Shown here: positions 28,402-37,942 of the stretch, in pieces | Numbering within the stretch: the stretch's first letter is position 1 | How the letters are laid out: every line of letters begins with the position of its first letter | Assembly (NCBI GenBank): GCA_963809795.1 | Contig: CAWELN010000030.1 | Location: 84,593 to 148,592 of the forward strand | Length of the DNA stretch: 64,000 nucleotides | Reading direction: 5' to 3' | Source of the DNA: DASUAS01 sp963809795 | Lineage (GTDB): Bacteria > Actinomycetota > Acidimicrobiia > IMCC26256 > DASPTH01 | The notes under the pieces: model-generated | Seen by the model: only the letters and a program-made list of their open reading frames with translations | The model's database searches: none | Told to the model about the DNA's origin: nothing | Position numbers and translations under genes: made by a program

Positions 28402-29481
28402 TCAGGTCGAGCGGACGAAGCCCTTCCCGGTGACGAGCGGCAGATCGAGGTAGGTGACGATCCCCGGCGCCGCCGCGACGACCGCCGGGATCGCGTCGAT
28501 CGCGGGCAGCGCGGTCATGATCATGCCGAGCACCATGAAGTCGCCGAAGGTCTTGGCCTCGAAGTCGGCGCCCGGGTAGATCTCGAGCTTGGTGCGCACG
28601 CACGGCTGCCCCTGGATCTCGATGCGGTAGCCCTCGTCGAGCTTCCAGTCGGGATCGAGGCTCTGACCCTTGCGCCAGCGCACCTTGAGGTCGACCACCT
28701 TGCGGTCGCCGACCCAGCCCTGCCAGCTCGCGGCGACGCCGGCCACGCACCCGGCGGGGATCGACCACGAGCCGAGGTCGAGGTCCGCGGTGGTCTGCGC
28801 GAACTCGGCTTCGAACCGCACGTCGTCGAGCTCGATCCCGAGCGCGTCGGCGACGAGCAGGACCGCGTCCTCGAACACCGCGGTGCCGGCGCGGGCCATG
28901 GCGGGGAGCGCGGGGTCGTCGATCGGTCGGGCGAACCCGACCGGGAGCTCGGTGTCGGGGGAGTCGTACCCGGTGCTGTCGGCCGACTCGAGCACGGAGA
29001 CGGAGTCGACCCGGTCGCAGATCCCCGCCGAGACGATGGCGAGGAGATCGGCGAACCCGGGGTTGATGCCGCTCCCGAAGACGGACACGCCGCCCTGCTC
29101 GCACGCCGCGACGATGCGGTCGCGACCGTCGCCGAGGGAGTGGCCGGTGATGAACGCGGCGGTCGACACGATGTTGACGCCCGCCTCGAGGATGCGGACC
29201 ATCTCGCCGACGTCGGGCCACTTGGGGTTGTAGACGACGCAGTCGGGCTGGAGCGCGAGGAGGGCGTCGACGTCGTCGGTGGCGAGGATCCCGAGCCGCT
29301 CGATCCCGCACAGCTCACCCACGTCGCGCCCGACCTTGTCGGGGTCCCACGCGTAGCACCCGACCAGCTCCAGCCCGGGGTTGGCCGCGGCGGCGATGAC
29401 CGACCGGCGACCGACGTTCCCGGTGGTCCACTGCACGATCCGGAGCGGCGACGCGATCGAGGAGGGCGAGGTGGCGGTCAT
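28402..29481 (-). CDS. NAD(P)-dependent dihydrodipicolinate-reductase-like dehydrogenase
   Basis: A 359-residue protein with an N-terminal Rossmann fold (IVQWTTGNVGRRSVIAAA) and the later SGINPGFADLLAI segment. It resembles the large actinobacterial family annotated as dihydrodipicolinate-reductase-like or 2,4-diaminopentanoate dehydrogenase-like; it is not a true DapB, which is about 250 residues and has a KHH motif. Substrate unknown. ATG at 29481 is used because the Rossmann motif begins about 13 residues later. Confidence 0.8.
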   Translation of the reverse strand: MTATSPSSIASPLRIVQWTTGNVGRRSVIAAAANPGLELVGCYAWDPDKVGRDVGELCGIERLGILATDDVDALLALQPDCVVYNPKWPDVGEMVRILEAGVNIVSTAAFITGHSLGDGRDRIVAACEQGGVSVFGSGINPGFADLLAIVSAGICDRVDSVSVLESADSTGYDSPDTELPVGFARPIDDPALPAMARAGTAVFEDAVLLVADALGIELDDVRFEAEFAQTTADLDLGSWSIPAGCVAGVAASWQGWVGDRKVVDLKVRWRKGQSLDPDWKLDEGYRIEIQGQPCVRTKLEIYPGADFEAKTFGDFMVLGMIMTALPAIDAIPAVVAAAPGIVTYLDLPLVTGKGFVRST

Positions 29482-29586
29482 GGCGGGAGCGTAGATGGAT
29501 CCGGGCACCCGGTGACGGTGCCCGGGTGCGCAGCTCGGACCTTCAGACCGCCGTGCCGGGGGCCGATACACGGGTTCGGAGGCATC

Positions 29587-30726
29587 GTGTTGGACCTGGA
29601 CGGATTGCTGCGCTTCGCCGTGGAACACGGCGCCTCGGACGTCCACGTCAAGGTGGGCTCACGCCCGCGCCTGCGGGTCGACGGACGGCTGCGCGAGGCA
29701 CCGTTCGACACCGTCGAGCCCGCCGACACCGAGCGGGTGGCGGCCGCGGTGATCCCCGGCTCACGCGCGGAGACCTTTGCCGCCGACCACGAGTGCGACT
29801 TCACGTACGGGATCCCGGGCCTGGGGCGGTTCCGGGTGAGCGCGTTCCGGCAGCGGGGCTCGATCGGCTTCGTGCTCCGCCGGGTGCCGACGGGGATCCC
29901 CACCTTCGAGGCGCTCGGCCTGCCCGACGCGGTGGCGACGCTCTCGAGCGCACAGCACGGGCTCGTCCTCGTGACCGGCCTCGCCGGCTCGGGCAAGACC
30001 GCGACGCTGGCGGCGATGGTCGACCACGTCAACACCCACCGCGAGGGCCACATCGTGACCATCGAGGACCCGGTCGAGGTGCTGCACGCCGACAAGCGCT
30101 CGATCGTCATCCAGCGCGAAGTCGGTTCCGACACGCCGAGCGCGGTGTCGGGCCTCGAGCACTCGTTGCGCCAGGATCCCGACGTCATCGTGCTCGGCGA
30201 GCTCCGCGAGACCGACGCCGCCTGGGCGCTGCTCCAGGCGGCCGAGATCGGACACCTCGTGTTCGCCGCCATGTCGACGGTGAGCGCGATCGACACCATC
30301 GACCGGTTCGTGGAGCTGTTCCCGCCCCACCGCCAGCGCCAGGCGCGCGCATCGCTCGCGGCGACGTTGCGCGGCATCATCTCCCAGCGTCTGTTGCCGC
30401 GTGCCGGCGGCCGGGGACGCGTGCCCGCGACCGAGGTCCTGGTCGTGAACGCACGCGTACGCGATCGGATCGCCGACCCGGCGCGGCTGGCCGAGCTCGA
30501 GCACGAGATGACGCACGGCGACCTCTACGGGATGCAGACCTTCGACCAGAGCCTCGTGCAGCTGTACCGCAACGGGCTCGTGGCCAGCGACGACGCGCTC
30601 GCGCACGCGAATTCGGCGAGCGAGATGCGCTTCTCCCTCGACCGCGCCGACGTCGAGCGCGAGCGCGAGCCGCTTCCGTCGTCGGTCACCTCGCCGGGTG
30701 CACCCGCGGCGGTTGCCCCGGCCTGA
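29587..30726 (+). CDS. PilT-type secretion/retraction ATPase
   Basis: A 379-residue hexameric ATPase of the PilT/GspE family. The N-terminal domain includes ASDVHVKVGSRPRLRVDGRL. Walker A is GLAGSGKTATLAAM, the Asp box is EDPVEVLH, Walker B is RQDPDVIVLGELR. In the His box the usual LHT reads MST while the GH of EIGHLVF is kept. In PilT this ATPase powers pilus retraction, but no other pilus gene lies in this window. Start GTG 29587 (or TTG 29590) is the only one next to the conserved N-terminus. Confidence 0.82.
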   Translation: MLDLDGLLRFAVEHGASDVHVKVGSRPRLRVDGRLREAPFDTVEPADTERVAAAVIPGSRAETFAADHECDFTYGIPGLGRFRVSAFRQRGSIGFVLRRVPTGIPTFEALGLPDAVATLSSAQHGLVLVTGLAGSGKTATLAAMVDHVNTHREGHIVTIEDPVEVLHADKRSIVIQREVGSDTPSAVSGLEHSLRQDPDVIVLGELRETDAAWALLQAAEIGHLVFAAMSTVSAIDTIDRFVELFPPHRQRQARASLAATLRGIISQRLLPRAGGRGRVPATEVLVVNARVRDRIADPARLAELEHEMTHGDLYGMQTFDQSLVQLYRNGLVASDDALAHANSASEMRFSLDRADVEREREPLPSSVTSPGAPAAVAPA

Positions 30727-30732
30727 CCCCCG

Positions 30733-31266
30733 TCAGTCGTCGTAGTCGTGGCGCACGGCTTCGAACGCGCGCGCGAGCAGCGGCGTGCGGGCGTCGACGA
30801 CGCGCTCGAAGTCGACGCCCGGTCGGTCGTGGGGCGACCACGCGTTGAGATCGGCGTCGGGGACGGTCACGATCTTGGCGACGACCGGCGCGGGGGTCGC
30901 GGTCGTGCGGACCGCCGCGGGCACGGCGGGCTCCGGTGTGGGCTCGGGGCTCTCGAAGGGCAGACGGGGGCCGGGGGCGGTGCGGGGGCGGGAGCGCGCC
31001 GGTTCACGACGCGGCCTGCGGTTCGCGGGCGTCGTCGCCCCGGGCGCGCCGAGCCAGAGCCGCGACTCCGCGCCGCGCCGGTCGAGGAGGGCCCAACCGC
31101 GGGGTGGGGACAGCCGGTCGGCATGGGTGAGGCACAGCACCCCGGCCCCGCGTCCCGGCGTGTCCATCGGATCGAGCCACACGAGGGACTCCCGGGCGTC
31201 GAAGGCGAACACGGCCACCGCGGTCTCGTTGCAGCCGAGCCGAGAGCAGGTGACCGCGCCGTCCAC
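30733..31266 (-). CDS. DUF3499 family protein
   Basis: A 177-residue protein. The first ~75 residues match the actinobacterial DUF3499 pattern: CSRLGCNETAVAVFAFD, a cysteine-bearing LCLTHADRL and PPRGWALLDRR, i.e. a small Cys/His zinc-ribbon-like module. The rest is Pro/Arg-rich and low complexity. It lies tail to tail with pilT and head to head with the CCA-transferase gene. Function unknown. Confidence 0.72.
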   Translation of the reverse strand: MDGAVTCSRLGCNETAVAVFAFDARESLVWLDPMDTPGRGAGVLCLTHADRLSPPRGWALLDRRGAESRLWLGAPGATTPANRRPRREPARSRPRTAPGPRLPFESPEPTPEPAVPAAVRTTATPAPVVAKIVTVPDADLNAWSPHDRPGVDFERVVDARTPLLARAFEAVRHDYDD

Positions 31267-31349
31267 TCCGGCGAAGGTACCGGAGCATGCGCTCGGGCCC
31301 GGGGATGCCGGGCCATTGTTTCCTCGGTGACCGTGCCGAGCCGACGAGA

Positions 31350-33029
31350 ATGGTGTCGATGACCGCGATCCCGTCCCGCCTCCGGCCGCTGCTCGACGCC
31401 ACGTCGCCCGCGCAGCAGCTCGCGCGCCTGCTGACCGAGTCCGGTCACGAGTGCTACCTCGTCGGCGGGAGCGTCCGCGACGCCTTCCTCGACCGCGCGA
31501 TGCGGGAGGGCGAGGAGACCGACATCGACATCGCGACCGACGCCCGCCCCGAGGTCGTGGAGCAGCTGGTGCGACCGTGGGCCGACGCGGTCTGGCTGCA
31601 GGGTCAGCGGTTCGGCACCGTGGGCTGTCGCAAGGACGGCACCACGCTCGAGATCACGACGTTCCGCGCCGAGGTGTACCACCCCGACAGCCGCAAGCCG
31701 ATGGTCGCGTACTCCGACGACATCGAGACCGACCTCTCGCGGCGCGACTTCACCGTGAACGCGATGGCGTTGCGGCTCCCGGAGCCCGTGCTCGTCGACC
31801 CGTTCGGCGGCGCGGCCGACCTCGCCGCCCGTCGGCTTCGGACGCCGCTCGCGCCCGAGGTGTCGTTCCTCGACGACCCGCTGCGCATGCTGCGCGCCGC
31901 GCGCTTCATCGCGCAGTTCGGGCTGGCGCCCGACCCGGCGTTGACCGGGGCGGTGGTCGAGCTGCGACACCGGCTCGAGATCGTGAGCGCGGAGCGGATC
32001 CGCGACGAGTTGTCGAAGCTGCTCCTGGTCGACGACCCCACCACCGGCCTGTGGTTCCTCGCCGAGACCGGCCTCTCCGACGAGTTCCTGCCCGAGCTCA
32101 ACCAGATGCGGCTCGAGCAGGATCCCATCCACACGCACAAGGACGTGCTCGCGCACACCATCGCCGTCGTGCGCAACACCCGGCCGCAGCTGATCGTGCG
32201 CCTGGCCGCGTTGTTCCACGACGTGGGCAAGCCCAAGACGCGGTCGTTCGCCGGCGGCGGCGTGAGCTTCCACCACCACGAGGTGGTCGGTGCGCGCATG
32301 ACCGAGGAGCGCCTCCGGGCGCTGCGGTATCCCAACGACGTGGTCGACGCCGTCGTCCAGCTGGTGTATCTCCACCTCCGCATCCACACGTACGCGATGG
32401 GGTGGACCGACAAGGCGGTGCGCCGGTACGTGCGCGACGCCGGTGACCTGCTCGACGAGCTCAACCACCTGCAGCGGTGCGACTGCACGACCCGCAACCA
32501 GAACCGGGCACGGGCGTTGCAACGCCGGATGGACGACCTCGAGCGGCGGATCGCCGAGCTGCGCGAGCAGGAGGAGCTCGACGCCATCCGGCCGCCGCTC
32601 GACGGCCGGCAGGTCATGGACCACCTCGGGGTGAAGCCGGGCCGCATCGTGGGCGAGGCGCTCGACTTCCTCCTCGACGTGCGCCTCGACGAGGGCCCGA
32701 TCAGCGAGGCCGACGCCTACGAGCGTCTCGACGCGTGGGCCCGCGAGCGCGGAATCGTCGCCTCGCTGACGCCGCCGCCGACCGATGATCGCGGCGGCGA
32801 AGTCGAGCGGAGCGAGCGAGCCGCTCGCCAGGGAGCGAGTGTCCGCGACGCAGGTACCCTGCGGCGCAGCGAGCGACCGATTGATCAGGCGCCTTCCTTG
32901 CGCGCGCGCCACACGATCGTCGCGGGAACGCGCGCACCCGGCGTGTCGGGCCGGGGCTCGAGCACGGTGTCGACCCGGAACCCGGCGCGCCCGAGCTCGG
33001 TGAACACCTCACCGATGCCGCGGGTGTAG
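31350..33029 (+). CDS. cca: CCA tRNA nucleotidyltransferase (PcnA family)
   Basis: Adds or repairs the CCA end of tRNAs; also annotated poly(A) polymerase. The head motif is LVGGSVRDAFLDR, catalytic carboxylates are in ETDIDIATD, the RRDFTVNAMAL and RRLRTP motifs follow, and the C-terminal HD domain has LAALFHDVGKPKTR. Canonical sequence ends near residue 475. The frame, however, runs on for about 80 residues through a palindromic element and then antisense to the methyltransferase gene, so a stop may have been lost or a base is wrong. Start 31350 or 31359 (both ATG) are equally good. Confidence 0.9.
   Translation: MVSMTAIPSRLRPLLDATSPAQQLARLLTESGHECYLVGGSVRDAFLDRAMREGEETDIDIATDARPEVVEQLVRPWADAVWLQGQRFGTVGCRKDGTTLEITTFRAEVYHPDSRKPMVAYSDDIETDLSRRDFTVNAMALRLPEPVLVDPFGGAADLAARRLRTPLAPEVSFLDDPLRMLRAARFIAQFGLAPDPALTGAVVELRHRLEIVSAERIRDELSKLLLVDDPTTGLWFLAETGLSDEFLPELNQMRLEQDPIHTHKDVLAHTIAVVRNTRPQLIVRLAALFHDVGKPKTRSFAGGGVSFHHHEVVGARMTEERLRALRYPNDVVDAVVQLVYLHLRIHTYAMGWTDKAVRRYVRDAGDLLDELNHLQRCDCTTRNQNRARALQRRMDDLERRIAELREQEELDAIRPPLDGRQVMDHLGVKPGRIVGEALDFLLDVRLDEGPISEADAYERLDAWARERGIVASLTPPPTDDRGGEVERSERAARQGASVRDAGTLRRSERPIDQAPSLRARHTIVAGTRAPGVSGRGSSTVSTRNPARPSSVNTSPMPRV
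32805..32882. repeat. REP-like palindromic element, copy 3
   Basis: GAGCGAGCGAGC-rich sequence followed by the hairpin CGCAGG-TAC-CCTGCG at 32849-32863, then GCAGCGAGCGACC. The layout (a GGTAYCC-centred hairpin flanked by GAGCGA motifs) is that of the two identical elements at 7023-7046 and 38453-38476, though the arm sequence differs. It sits between the convergent CCA-transferase and methyltransferase genes and is read through by the former. Confidence 0.5.
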
Positions 33030-33496
33030 ACGCGTGCCGTCTGACCGTCGCGTTCCACGTCGATCGGGCCCGGCTCGAAGTACGACCGCTCGACCGCGCC
33101 GGAGGCGTCGATGCAGAGCGCCATCGGGTGTTCGTACGAGAAGACGAACGGCCCGTTCGGCTTCAACACCCGCTGCACCTGCCGGAACAGCCGCGCCGCG
33201 TCGTCGACCTCGGCGACCGCGTCGGCGCTGAACGCGGCGTCGATCGACTCGGCCCTGAGGAAGGCGAGGTCGGCGAGGTCACCCTTGCGCCACTCGACCT
33301 TCACCTCTTCGCGCTCGGCGCGCTCGCGGGCATGGGCGAGACGAGCGTCGGAGCCGTCGAGCGCGATCACGATCGCACCCTGGTGTGCGAACCCGATCGC
33401 GGCGGCACCGGTCCCGCACCCGAGGTCGAGCACCCGCTTGCCCCGCAGATCACCGAGCAGGCGCAGCTCGCGTTCGGAGGGGTCGTCGCCGTTCAC
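32885..33496 (-). CDS. class I SAM-dependent methyltransferase
   Basis: A 203-residue Methyltransf_11-type enzyme. Motif I is VLDLGCGTGAAAIGFA, motif II is the acidic LDGSDARL, and AFSADAVAEVDDAARLF leads to RVLKPNGPFVFSYEH. Substrate unknown. It converges on the CCA-transferase gene and lies 20 bases from ino1, in the same direction. Confidence 0.82.
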   Translation of the reverse strand: MNGDDPSERELRLLGDLRGKRVLDLGCGTGAAAIGFAHQGAIVIALDGSDARLAHARERAEREEVKVEWRKGDLADLAFLRAESIDAAFSADAVAEVDDAARLFRQVQRVLKPNGPFVFSYEHPMALCIDASGAVERSYFEPGPIDVERDGQTARVYTRGIGEVFTELGRAGFRVDTVLEPRPDTPGARVPATIVWRARKEGA

Positions 33497-33516
33497 GACC
33501 TGATCATCGCGCGTTG

Positions 33517-34590
33517 CTACTCACCGGCCGCGAACCTCTCGACCATCTCGCGCGCGTCGTCGTCGTGGTACTGCACGGCCGGCGACTTCATGAAGTAGGC
33601 CGACGGTCCGGCGAGCGGCCCGCCGATCCCGCGGTCGAGCGCGACCTTGCAGCAGCGCACCGCGTCGATGATGACGCCCGCCGAGTTCGGCGAGTCCCAC
33701 ACCTCGAGCTTGAGCTCGATGTTGAGCGGCACGTCGCCGAAGTTGCGACCCTCGAGCCGGATGTAGGCCCACTTCCGGTCTTCGAGCCACGGCACGTGGT
33801 CCGACGGGCCGATGTGCACGTTGTCGGACTCGATGCCCTGCTCGATCTGGCTGGTGACGGACTGCGTCTTCGAGATCTTCTTCGACTCGAGCCGGGTGCG
33901 CTCCAACATGTTCTTGAAGTCCATGTTGCCGCCGAAGTTGAGCTGGTAGGTGCGGTCGATCGCGGTGCCGCGGTCCTCGAAGAGGCGGGCGAGCATGCGA
34001 TGGGTGATGGTGGCGCCCACCTGGCTCTTGATGTCGTCGCCCACGATCGGGAGCTTGGCCGCCTCGAACTTCGCCGCCCACACGGGATCGCTGGCGATGA
34101 ACACCGGGATGGCGTTCACGAACGCGACGCCGGCATCGAGGCACGCCTGCGCGTAGAAGCGCTGCGCCTCCTCGGACCCGACGGGAAGGTAGCTGACCAG
34201 CACGTCGGCCTTCGCGTCGCGCAAGACCCCGACCACGTCGACCGGCTCGGCCGGCGACTCCTCGACGGTCTCGCGGTAGTACTTGCCGAGGCCGTCGAAC
34301 GTCGGGCCGCGCTGCACCTCGACCTCGAGTTGGCCCACGTTGGCGAACTTGATGGTGTTGTTCTGCCCCGCGGAGATGGCCTTGCCGAGGTCGAGCCCGA
34401 CCTTGGCCGCGTCGACGTCGAACGCGGCGACGAAATCGACGTCGGCCACGTGATAGCCGCCGAGCACGACGTGCATGAGGCCGGGGACGTCTTCCGTCGG
34501 GTCGGCGTTGCGGTAGTACTCGACACCTTGGACGAGGCTGCTGGCGCAGTTCCCGACTCCGGCGATGGCGACACGAATGCGACCACTCAT
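33517..34590 (-). CDS. ino1: inositol-3-phosphate synthase
   Basis: Makes L-myo-inositol 1-phosphate from glucose 6-phosphate, the first step to phosphatidylinositol and mycothiol. A 357-residue actinobacterial-type enzyme. NAD-binding motif [16 protein letters not shown], substrate/catalytic regions include [26 protein letters not shown] and the C-terminal [13 protein letters not shown]. It overlaps the following PadR gene by four bases; ino1 and a padR-type gene are paired in mycobacteria too (Rv0046c-Rv0047c). Confidence 0.96.
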   Translation of the reverse strand: MSGRIRVAIAGVGNCASSLVQGVEYYRNADPTEDVPGLMHVVLGGYHVADVDFVAAFDVDAAKVGLDLGKAISAGQNNTIKFANVGQLEVEVQRGPTFDGLGKYYRETVEESPAEPVDVVGVLRDAKADVLVSYLPVGSEEAQRFYAQACLDAGVAFVNAIPVFIASDPVWAAKFEAAKLPIVGDDIKSQVGATITHRMLARLFEDRGTAIDRTYQLNFGGNMDFKNMLERTRLESKKISKTQSVTSQIEQGIESDNVHIGPSDHVPWLEDRKWAYIRLEGRNFGDVPLNIELKLEVWDSPNSAGVIIDAVRCCKVALDRGIGGPLAGPSAYFMKSPAVQYHDDDAREMVERFAAGE

Positions 34591-35231
34591 GATGCGGTGG
34601 CTCCTTGTTGATCCAGGGGTTCCTGGGAGGGGTTGGCGGGGGCGTTCGCGTCGTCGCGGCCTTCAGCCGCGATCAGCGCGTCGACCCATTCGAGATCTCG
34701 TTGCGTGGACTGGGTGCGGTGCTCGAACAGTGATCGGGTGTAGCGGTCGCCGCGACCCGGCGCCGTGCGGCGGGCGCGCGCCAGGCGGTCGGCGAGCGCG
34801 CTGCGCCGCCGGGTCAGCAGCTCGAGCCGAGCCTCGGCGTCGAGGTGACGGCAGAAGGCCAGCTTCAACGCGAAGGTCCGTTCGTCGTCACCGGCGGTGT
34901 CGTCGTCGAGCAGCAGCTGCGAGAGCCGCGCGTCGCCGCGCTCGGTGAGGCGGTACGCCTTGCGGGTCCGGCGGGACGCCTTGGCCGGACGGCGCCGCCG
35001 CGCCGCGGCCAGGTCGCCGTCGAGCGAGCCGGTGGCGGGCATGGGGGCGGCGACGGCGTCGGCTTCGACGCCCTCGATGCTGCCGTCGTGCTCGAGGCGC
35101 CGCAGCGCCGGGTACAGCGAGCCGTAGGAGATCCCCCACAGCGAGCCGAGCGTCTCGCCGAGACGCTTCTTCAGCTCGTAGCCGTGGAGCGGTTGCTCCT
35201 TCAGCAGTCCGAGGATGGCGAGCTCCAACAC
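34587..35231 (-). CDS. PadR family transcriptional regulator (upstream of ino1)
   Basis: A 214-residue PadR-type repressor. The winged helix is [23 protein letters not shown] with the wing [14 protein letters not shown]; the long C-terminal part contains the basic segment [14 protein letters not shown] and a helical dimerisation region. GTG at 35231 gives the expected N-terminus. It is in an operon with ino1, and a strong palindrome lies 33 bases upstream of its start, suggesting autoregulation of the padR-ino1 operon. Confidence 0.9.
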   Translation of the reverse strand: MLELAILGLLKEQPLHGYELKKRLGETLGSLWGISYGSLYPALRRLEHDGSIEGVEADAVAAPMPATGSLDGDLAAARRRRPAKASRRTRKAYRLTERGDARLSQLLLDDDTAGDDERTFALKLAFCRHLDAEARLELLTRRRSALADRLARARRTAPGRGDRYTRSLFEHRTQSTQRDLEWVDALIAAEGRDDANAPANPSQEPLDQQGATAS

Positions 35232-35263
35232 GTCTGGTCTTGCTCCCGTGACGTCGTGCGTGT

Positions 35264-35292
35264 GTCCGATATATCGCTCCGATATATCGGAC
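35264..35292. promoter_or_regulatory. tandem palindromic operator of padR-ino1
   Basis: CGATATATCG occurs twice (35267-35276 and 35280-35289), 13 bases apart. The second is extended to a perfect 14-base palindrome TCCGATATATCGGA. This is an AT-rich island in GC-rich DNA just upstream of padR and is probably its own operator and core promoter. A partial copy (GATATATCG) precedes the other PadR gene at 50 kb. Confidence 0.6.
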
Positions 35293-35401
35293 AGAGTATA
35301 CACGGAGGGACGGGCGGGTGGACGCACGGTGGACGGGACGCTGCGGATCGGTGCCGGCGGGCCCGGGAACCGCCGACCGGGCTCCCTTGTACAGTGGCGC
35401 G

Positions 35402-35824
35402 GTGCGCCGGCACACCGACTACACGCTGGCCCGACGGGCCCTCCTCCGCGACCTCCGCCGCGGCACCGTGGCCCGTCACGACGTCTGTGACGCGCACCCC
35501 GAGCTGCTGCGGGCCGCCCGCCACGTGGGGGAGCCGGCCCCGCACGAGTGCCCGGTGTGCTCGGCGAATCACGTGCGCTACGTGTCGTACGTCTACGGGG
35601 AGCACCTGCGCCAGGCCAACGGGCGCTGCATCGTCCATCCGAGCGAGCTCGAGCGCCTCGGCGCCGCGCACGACGAGTTCGCCCGCTACGTGGTGGAGGT
35701 GTGCCCCGACTGCGGGTGGAACTTCCTGACCCGGCGCGAGCTCCACGGCCGCCGGCACGGGGGCGCGCCCACCCCTGCGGCGGGGGAGCCGTCGGGGCGG
35801 GCACGGTCGGTGCCGCAGGGATAG
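35402..35824 (+). CDS. DUF5318 zinc-ribbon-like protein
   Basis: A 140-residue protein of the DUF5318 family (mycobacterial Rv0049), found next to padR-ino1 in both. The two pairs CPVC (near residue 47) and CPDC (near residue 101) suggest a zinc-binding module. Function unknown. GTG at 35402 is the start that gives the family N-terminus RRHTDYTLARRALL. It is divergent from padR with a ~170-base gap. Confidence 0.78.
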   Translation: MRRHTDYTLARRALLRDLRRGTVARHDVCDAHPELLRAARHVGEPAPHECPVCSANHVRYVSYVYGEHLRQANGRCIVHPSELERLGAAHDEFARYVVEVCPDCGWNFLTRRELHGRRHGGAPTPAAGEPSGRARSVPQG

Positions 35825-35954
35825 AGGCAGTGGCGGGGAGCCGTGCCGGTGAGCGAACCATCGATGCGGCGAGCACGGAACCGACTGCGGAAGTTGAAGT
35901 AGAGTCCTGACGCCGCCGGGAGCCGTGTGAGCCCTGGACGGTGGAGGACAGACG

Positions 35955-36837
35955 ATGGCCGACTCGGGTCAGGCTGCCCGACGCGCGCTCGAGCGCGCCC
36001 GATGTCGTCGCGCGCAAGGGCACCGGCGCACCGCTGGTGATGGTCACCGCGTACGACGCACCCTCTGCACGAGCGGTCGACGCCGCGGGCGTCGACATGA
36101 TCCTCGTGGGGGACTCGGTCGCGATGGTCGTGCTCGGCTACGACGACACGCTGCACGTCACGATCGACGACATGGCGCACCACACCGGTGCGGTCGCGCG
36201 CACGAAGCCGCGCGCGCTCGTGGTCGCCGACCTGCCTTGGATGAGCTACCACCTCTCGCGCGAGGAGACCGTCGCCAACGCCGCGCGGCTCGTGCGCGCC
36301 GGAGCGACGGCGGTGAAGCTCGAAGGTGGGCGCAAGCGCGTCGACGCGGTGAACGCGATCCTCGACGCCGAGATCCCGGTGATGGGCCATCTCGGCCTCA
36401 CGCCCCAGTCGGTGCACCGCTTCGGTGGCTTCCGCGTGCAGGGCAAGACGCTCGACGCGGCGAGGGAGATCGTCGACGACGCGGTCGCGCTGGCGGAGGC
36501 CGGCGTGTTCGCCATCGTGCTGGAGTGCGTGCCCGACGCCGTCGCCCGCATGGTCACCGACTCCGTGCCCGTGCCCACCATCGGCATCGGTGCCGGGCGG
36601 CACTGCGACGGTCAGGTGCTCGTGTACCACGACATCCTCGGGTTCGAGGACCGGGTGCGACCGAAGTTCGTGCGGCGGTACGCCGACCTCGGCGGTGACG
36701 CAACCCGCGCCATCGAGCGGTTCGCCGACGACGTCCGGGCCGGCCGGTTCCCGGCGAGCGGCGAGACGTACCACGCGGCCGACTCGGTCAGCGAGGCACT
36801 CGGTCTCTACGGATCCGTGGAGCACGCGCCCGCCTGA
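35955..36837 (+). CDS. panB: 3-methyl-2-oxobutanoate hydroxymethyltransferase
   Basis: First committed enzyme of pantothenate (CoA precursor) synthesis. Motifs are VTAYDAPSARAVD, ILVGDSVAMVVLG (metal-binding Asp), KLEGG and GHLGLTPQSV, with the catalytic Glu in VLECVP. Two starts compete: GTG 35941 is in frame, while ATG 35955 has the better ribosome site (GGAGG) and a more natural N-terminus but is off by one base. The better reading is ATG 35955 with one extra base near 35990, giving about 293 residues. No panC or panD is near. Confidence 0.88.
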
Positions 36838-36869
36838 TCCGCGCGGTCGTCTCGTAACCTCGACGCCGG

Positions 36870-37409
36870 ATGCACGGACACCGGCGCGCACTCGTGTTCA
36901 CGCTGCTCGCCGTCGCGACGGCTGCGGTCGCGGTGCTCGCGGTCGTCCTCCTCCACTCCGGCGACGGCTCACGCTCCGACGCGGTGCCCTCGCCGTTGTC
37001 GGCCGGCATCGCCCGTCAGGTGCCGGCGTCGGCGCCGTTCGAGGGTCTCGGCGAGCTGAACGTCGGGATCGGGGGCCGGTGCCTCCGCCTGGCGGTGGCC
37101 GACTCCCTCACGGAGCGCGTCGCGGGCCTGCGCGGCCACACCGACCTCGGACCGTACGACGGGATGCTGTTCGTGTTCCCCGGCCCGACGGAGACCGCGT
37201 TCACGATGTCGGGTGTGACCGTGCCCCTCCAGATCGGCTTCTACGCGGCCGACGGGAGCCGCGAGAACGCGCTCCTCATGCGCCCGTGCCCCCACAAGGC
37301 GGAGTCGCAGTGCCCCGTCTACCGGGCCGACGCACAATTCCTGTACGCGGTGGAGACCCTGAAGGGCGGCCTGCCCTCGGGCCCGGTCACCACCTGCTCG
37401 CCGGCTTGA
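36870..37409 (+). CDS. DUF192 protein with N-terminal membrane anchor
   Basis: A 179-residue protein. Residues 5-30 form an uncleaved signal anchor or signal peptide; the rest is a DUF192 domain (RVAGLRGHTDLGPYDGMLFVF, then AFTMSGVTVPLQIGFYAADG). The family is widespread but without an established function. Three Cys residues lie in the C-terminal 40 residues. It is 32 bases after panB and upstream of the rpsF promoter region. Confidence 0.78.
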   Translation: MHGHRRALVFTLLAVATAAVAVLAVVLLHSGDGSRSDAVPSPLSAGIARQVPASAPFEGLGELNVGIGGRCLRLAVADSLTERVAGLRGHTDLGPYDGMLFVFPGPTETAFTMSGVTVPLQIGFYAADGSRENALLMRPCPHKAESQCPVYRADAQFLYAVETLKGGLPSGPVTTCSPA

Positions 37410-37600
37410 CTCGTTCGCTCACTCGACGTGCTCGTGCATACCTGTCACACCCCTGGCGTAGCGTCACCGTCGATAGGTCGTGTCGGGGATCGACTGCTAG
37501 CCTGACCCGCTCAATTGCATTCCTGCGCCCACGACTCCACCCGGTGGAGCTGCGTGGTCGCCCGTGGACCGAGTGCCACGGTCCGAAGGAGGTCCGGCCC

Positions 37601-37930
37601 ATGAGGCCGTACGAGGTCATGGTCATCTTCGACGCGGATCTGGAAGAGGAGACCATCCGGTCCGCCGTCGCCCGCTACATCCAGTTGATCGAGTCCCGCG
37701 GCGCCGAGCCCGGGCAGACCGACTTCTGGGGCAAGCGGCGGTTCGCCTACGAGCTCAAGCACCGCTGGGAGGGCTACTACGTGGTCTTCCAGGCGAAGGC
37801 GGAGCCCGCGGCGATGGACGAGCTCCACCGGACCCTCTCCCTTGCTGATGAAGTCCTCCGGCACAAGGTGCTGCGGATTCCCGAGAGCGTCTACGGGAAC
37901 CTGGCCGGCTCCGGCGTGTCGGACTCCTAG
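37601..37930 (+). CDS. rpsF: 30S ribosomal protein S6
   Basis: A 109-residue S6. N-terminus MRPYEVMVIFDADLEE and KRRFAYELKHRWEGYYVV are typical. A perfect Shine-Dalgarno AAGGAGGT (37586-37593) sits seven bases before the ATG. First gene of the rpsF-ssb-rpsR-rplI operon; the ~190-base spacer before it (37410-37600) must hold its promoter, but I see no clear -35/-10 pair. Confidence 0.97.
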   Translation: MRPYEVMVIFDADLEEETIRSAVARYIQLIESRGAEPGQTDFWGKRRFAYELKHRWEGYYVVFQAKAEPAAMDELHRTLSLADEVLRHKVLRIPESVYGNLAGSGVSDS

Positions 37931-37942
37931 GGAGGATCCACC

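Noticed and set aside
35825..35954. Possible riboswitch ahead of panB
   Set aside because: Short inverted repeats are present but none fits a riboswitch class I can recognise.
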